A stretch of 48,235 nucleotides of DNA. It comes from Nitrospirota bacterium (GTDB taxonomy: Bacteria; Nitrospirota; RBG-16-64-22). The stretch spans positions 1 through 48,235 of the forward strand of contig JACPZO010000015.1 of the NCBI GenBank assembly GCA_016195465.1, read 5' to 3'. Each line of letters starts with the position of its first letter. Positions within the stretch are counted from its first letter, which is position 1. Below, one piece after another: positions 45,930 to 48,235 of the stretch. A program made the translations under genes and the position numbers. A model generated the notes under the pieces. That model was given only the letters and a program-made list of their open reading frames with translations. It was not told where the DNA came from and did no database searches.

Positions 45930-45959
45930 TATATACCATACCCCACTATGGTATGTCAA
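45930..45959 (-). promoter_or_regulatory. Promoter with overlapping CsoR/FrmR-type palindromic operator
   Basis: Minus strand TTGACA-18-TATATA with spacer palindrome ATACCATA-CCCCAC-TATGGTAT (45933-45954). Confidence 0.65.
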
Positions 45960-46038
45960 GGGCGGTGCCGTTGAACGGCTGTGCGGGGGGCCTGGTATTG
46001 CAAATCGTAAATAACGAAGCATTTTGTTTGGGGCTTAT

Positions 46039-46306
46039 CCGCGGTCATGTAGGTTGGGTTAGGTCACAAGAGCGATTGTAAATTGGAAATTGGAAATTTC
46101 AAAGTGAAAGGTTGGACGAAAAGTGTAAATCGCAAAGCGGAGAACTTCTTCTCAGTTCTTTCGCTTTACAATTTTCAATTTTCAATGAGCCTTTCGTGGT
46201 CTTAGGGGCTTTATCGCGTAACCCAACGAACCGAATATTCGCCAAAACGGTTTTGTTGGGTTTGAGGCGCAAAAAACCGCGCCTAACCCAACCTACGCAT
46301 CCGCGG
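46039..46306. mobile_element. MITE-like element with 25-bp imperfect terminal inverted repeats
   Basis: CCGCGGtcatGTAGGTTGGGTTAGG (46039-46063) versus CCTAACCCAACCTACgcatCCGCGG (46282-46306), 21/25 matching; no ORF of substance inside. Confidence 0.6.
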
Positions 46307-46336
46307 AGGAGGTTTCGTAATTAATGGGTTCGGATA

Positions 46337-46735
46337 CTAGACCGCCGTCACGACGACCTGCCTCGTGCGGGGGCCGTCGAACTCGGCGAGAAAGACGCCC
46401 TGCCAGGCGCCCAGGACGAGCGAGCCTCCCTGGACGGGGATCGTGAGGGAAGAGCCGACGAGACTGCTTCTCACGTGCGCCGCCGTGTTCCCCTCGGCGT
46501 GCCGGTCGCGGAGATTCTCCCACGGGACCAGCTCTTCCAAGCGCCGGAGGATGTCCCGCGCCACGTCGGGATCGGCGTTCTCGTTGATGAGGAGGCCGCA
46601 GGTGGTGTGGAGGACGAAGATGTGGGCGACGCCGTCCTCGATCCCGAGGTTGCCGACGGCCTCGGCCACCTTGTCCGTGATCGGGACGAGGGCCTGATGC
46701 GACGGGGTTGGGACCGTGACCCGGTGCGATTTCAT
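46337..46735 (-). CDS. YjbQ/UPF0047 family protein
   Basis: VEDGVAHIFVLHTTCGLLINENADPDV-type motif; GAWQGVFLAEFDGPRTRQVVV. Confidence 0.93.
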   Translation of the reverse strand: MKSHRVTVPTPSHQALVPITDKVAEAVGNLGIEDGVAHIFVLHTTCGLLINENADPDVARDILRRLEELVPWENLRDRHAEGNTAAHVRSSLVGSSLTIPVQGGSLVLGAWQGVFLAEFDGPRTRQVVVTAV

Positions 46736-46876
46736 CGTTTGTGGCTTTCAGTCCCGCGCCGGTTTGTTGCAAATCCGCGGATTGCGCAGATGACCGCGGA
46801 TAGGACGGGCCGATTCGCGGGGTTCGTAAGAATCTGCGTCAATCTGCGTCCATCGGCGGATAACCGCTTTTCCCAG

Positions 46877-46999
46877 GTTGAAGAACCCCGCCTTGAAAGG
46901 CGGGGATTCTCCGACCTCTAAGGTACTTTTCGTTATTTGCATTCGTGCGCCTTGACCCCGCCCCAAGGGGCGGGGTCAAGGCGCACTTTGCGGTTCAGT
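46877..46999. repeat. Dispersed element family II, full-length copy
   Basis: GGTTGAAGAACCCCGCCTTGAAAGGCGGGGATTCTCC...; includes perfect 20-bp stem GTGCGCCTTGACCCCGCCCC-AA-GGGGCGGGGTCAAGGCGCAC (46945-46986). Confidence 0.85.
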
Positions 47000-47297
47000 C
47001 CAGGTCAATCGGCCGGGTGGGGGGCGGGGCGTTCTTGTCGACGCGCTTTAACGCCTCCTTGACGCGCTCATCGAGGATCCGCGACTGATCCTTGAGAACT
47101 TCATTTTCCCGTTCCACCCGCTCCTGGGCGTCCTTCTGCTTCTGGGCCAGGTCGGCCATCATCTCCTTGATGGACCGGTTTTCCTTCGGGGCCGGCTTGC
47201 TCTCGTGCCAGAGGACGGCGCCCGTCTTCTGGTCGATCGTGAGACGCGCGCCGCAGTCGGGACAAGCGGCCGTGATTCGGGGGGTTTCGTCGGCCAT
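46995..47297 (-). CDS. Small zinc-ribbon/coiled-coil hypothetical protein
   Basis: ACPDCGARLTIDQKTGAVLWHE..IKEMMADLAQKQKDAQERVERENEVLKDQSRILDERVKEALKRVD. Confidence 0.65.
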   Translation of the reverse strand: MADETPRITAACPDCGARLTIDQKTGAVLWHESKPAPKENRSIKEMMADLAQKQKDAQERVERENEVLKDQSRILDERVKEALKRVDKNAPPPTRPIDLD

Positions 47298-47308
47298 CGG
47301 GCGTTCCT

Positions 47309-48235
47309 TTAAGGAGAAAAGGCTATCAGCTCGCGCGGGAGGCCGAACGTCGTCGATTCGATCACCGTGCGTTCCTCCCGCACGTCGATAATACCATACT
47401 TTCTCAGCCGGTCGATGACTTCACGCACGAGGTGCTCCGGGGCGGACGCGCCGGCCGTGATCCCCACTCGCCGCACTCCTCCGAGCCACTCCGGGTCGAT
47501 GTTTTCCGCCGATTCGATCAAGTGCGAGCGGATGCCGGTTCTCTCCCCGATCTCCCTCAAGCGGTTCGAGTTGGAGGAGTTCGGCGCGCCGAGGACGAAG
47601 AGGAGGTCCACTTCTCCTTCCAGCATCTTCACGGCGTTCTGGCGGTTCTGCGTGGCGTAGCAGATGTCGTCTTTTGACGGGGCCTTCAGGGCCGGGAAGC
47701 GGCGCTTGAGGATCGCGACGATCCCGGCGGCCTCGTCCAGCGAAAGAGTCGTCTGCGTGACATAGGCGACTTTATCAGGGTCCGGGACCCGGACCGTCTC
47801 CGCCTCGGCGGGAGAGCCGACCAGGAGGCAGCCTCCCGGTATCCGGCCCATTGTGCCGACGACTTCCGGATGCCCCGCGTGGCCGATCAGGATGACCGTG
47901 TCTCCCTCGGAATAGCGTTTCTTCGCCTCCTCGTGGACCTTCGTGACGAGAGGACACGTCGCGTCGAAGACCTTGAGACCCCGGCGCCGGGCTTCCTCCT
48001 CCACGGCGAGGGGGACACCGTGGGCGGAGAAGACAACGGTGGCGCCGTCCGGGACCTCATCCAGATCCTCGACGAAGACGGCCCCCTGCTCCCGCAGGGC
48101 TTCGACGACGTGTCGGTTATGGACGATCTCGTGACGGACGTAGATCGGCGGGCCGAGGAGCGCGAGCGCCCGCTCGACGATCTCGATCGCCCGGTCGACG
48201 CCGGCGCAGAAGCCGCGGGGAGAGGCGAGGATGAC
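47309..48235 (-). CDS. ispH: 4-hydroxy-3-methylbut-2-enyl diphosphate reductase, N-terminus beyond the window
   Basis: Open to window edge: [68 protein letters not shown]. Confidence 0.95.
   Translation of the reverse strand, partial: VILASPRGFCAGVDRAIEIVERALALLGPPIYVRHEIVHNRHVVEALREQGAVFVEDLDEVPDGATVVFSAHGVPLAVEEEARRRGLKVFDATCPLVTKVHEEAKKRYSEGDTVILIGHAGHPEVVGTMGRIPGGCLLVGSPAEAETVRVPDPDKVAYVTQTTLSLDEAAGIVAILKRRFPALKAPSKDDICYATQNRQNAVKMLEGEVDLLFVLGAPNSSNSNRLREIGERTGIRSHLIESAENIDPEWLGGVRRVGITAGASAPEHLVREVIDRLRKYGIIDVREERTVIESTTFGLPRELIAFSP

Noticed and set aside
1-48235. CRISPR array, prophage or rRNA operon
   Set aside because: No regularly spaced direct repeats with unique spacers, no phage structural genes and no rRNA signatures were found.

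Overview
A 48 kb G+C-rich bacterial chromosomal segment, probably from an uncultivated or environmental lineage; I cannot assign taxonomy from sequence alone. The left end (1-2200) looks like an integron-cassette-like accessory block: the 3' end (domains V/VI) of a group II intron, a serine hydrolase gene, an SRPBCC-like gene, and an attC-like site (2124-2184). Mostly housekeeping genes follow: tatC/tatB, an OmpA-family porin, a sigma54 two-component pair, a J-domain/TPR protein, a PBP1A-type enzyme, topA/dprA, mltA and ispH. The most interesting functional locus is at 16.0-24.5 kb. It holds an ArsR-rhodanese regulator, a Cys-rich PAS-LuxR regulator, and a Tat-exported type II DMSO-reductase-family molybdoenzyme operon (alpha, Fe-S beta, TorD-like chaperone, and a di-haem c / ethylbenzene-dehydrogenase-gamma fusion). 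The alpha gene has a visibly mosaic base composition. The window also carries several families of structured dispersed repeats: a ~155 bp five-hairpin element in two inverted copies with compensatory changes, a 'TGAACCGC' double-hairpin element in four copies (two full, two internally deleted) that supplies stop codons to two genes, a ~268 bp MITE-like element with terminal inverted repeats, and AT-rich micro-repeats. Other leads are a small membrane ORF interrupted by an in-frame UGA, a consensus sigma54 promoter, divergent TATAAT promoters with a probably leaderless transcript, and a CsoR/FrmR-type operator.
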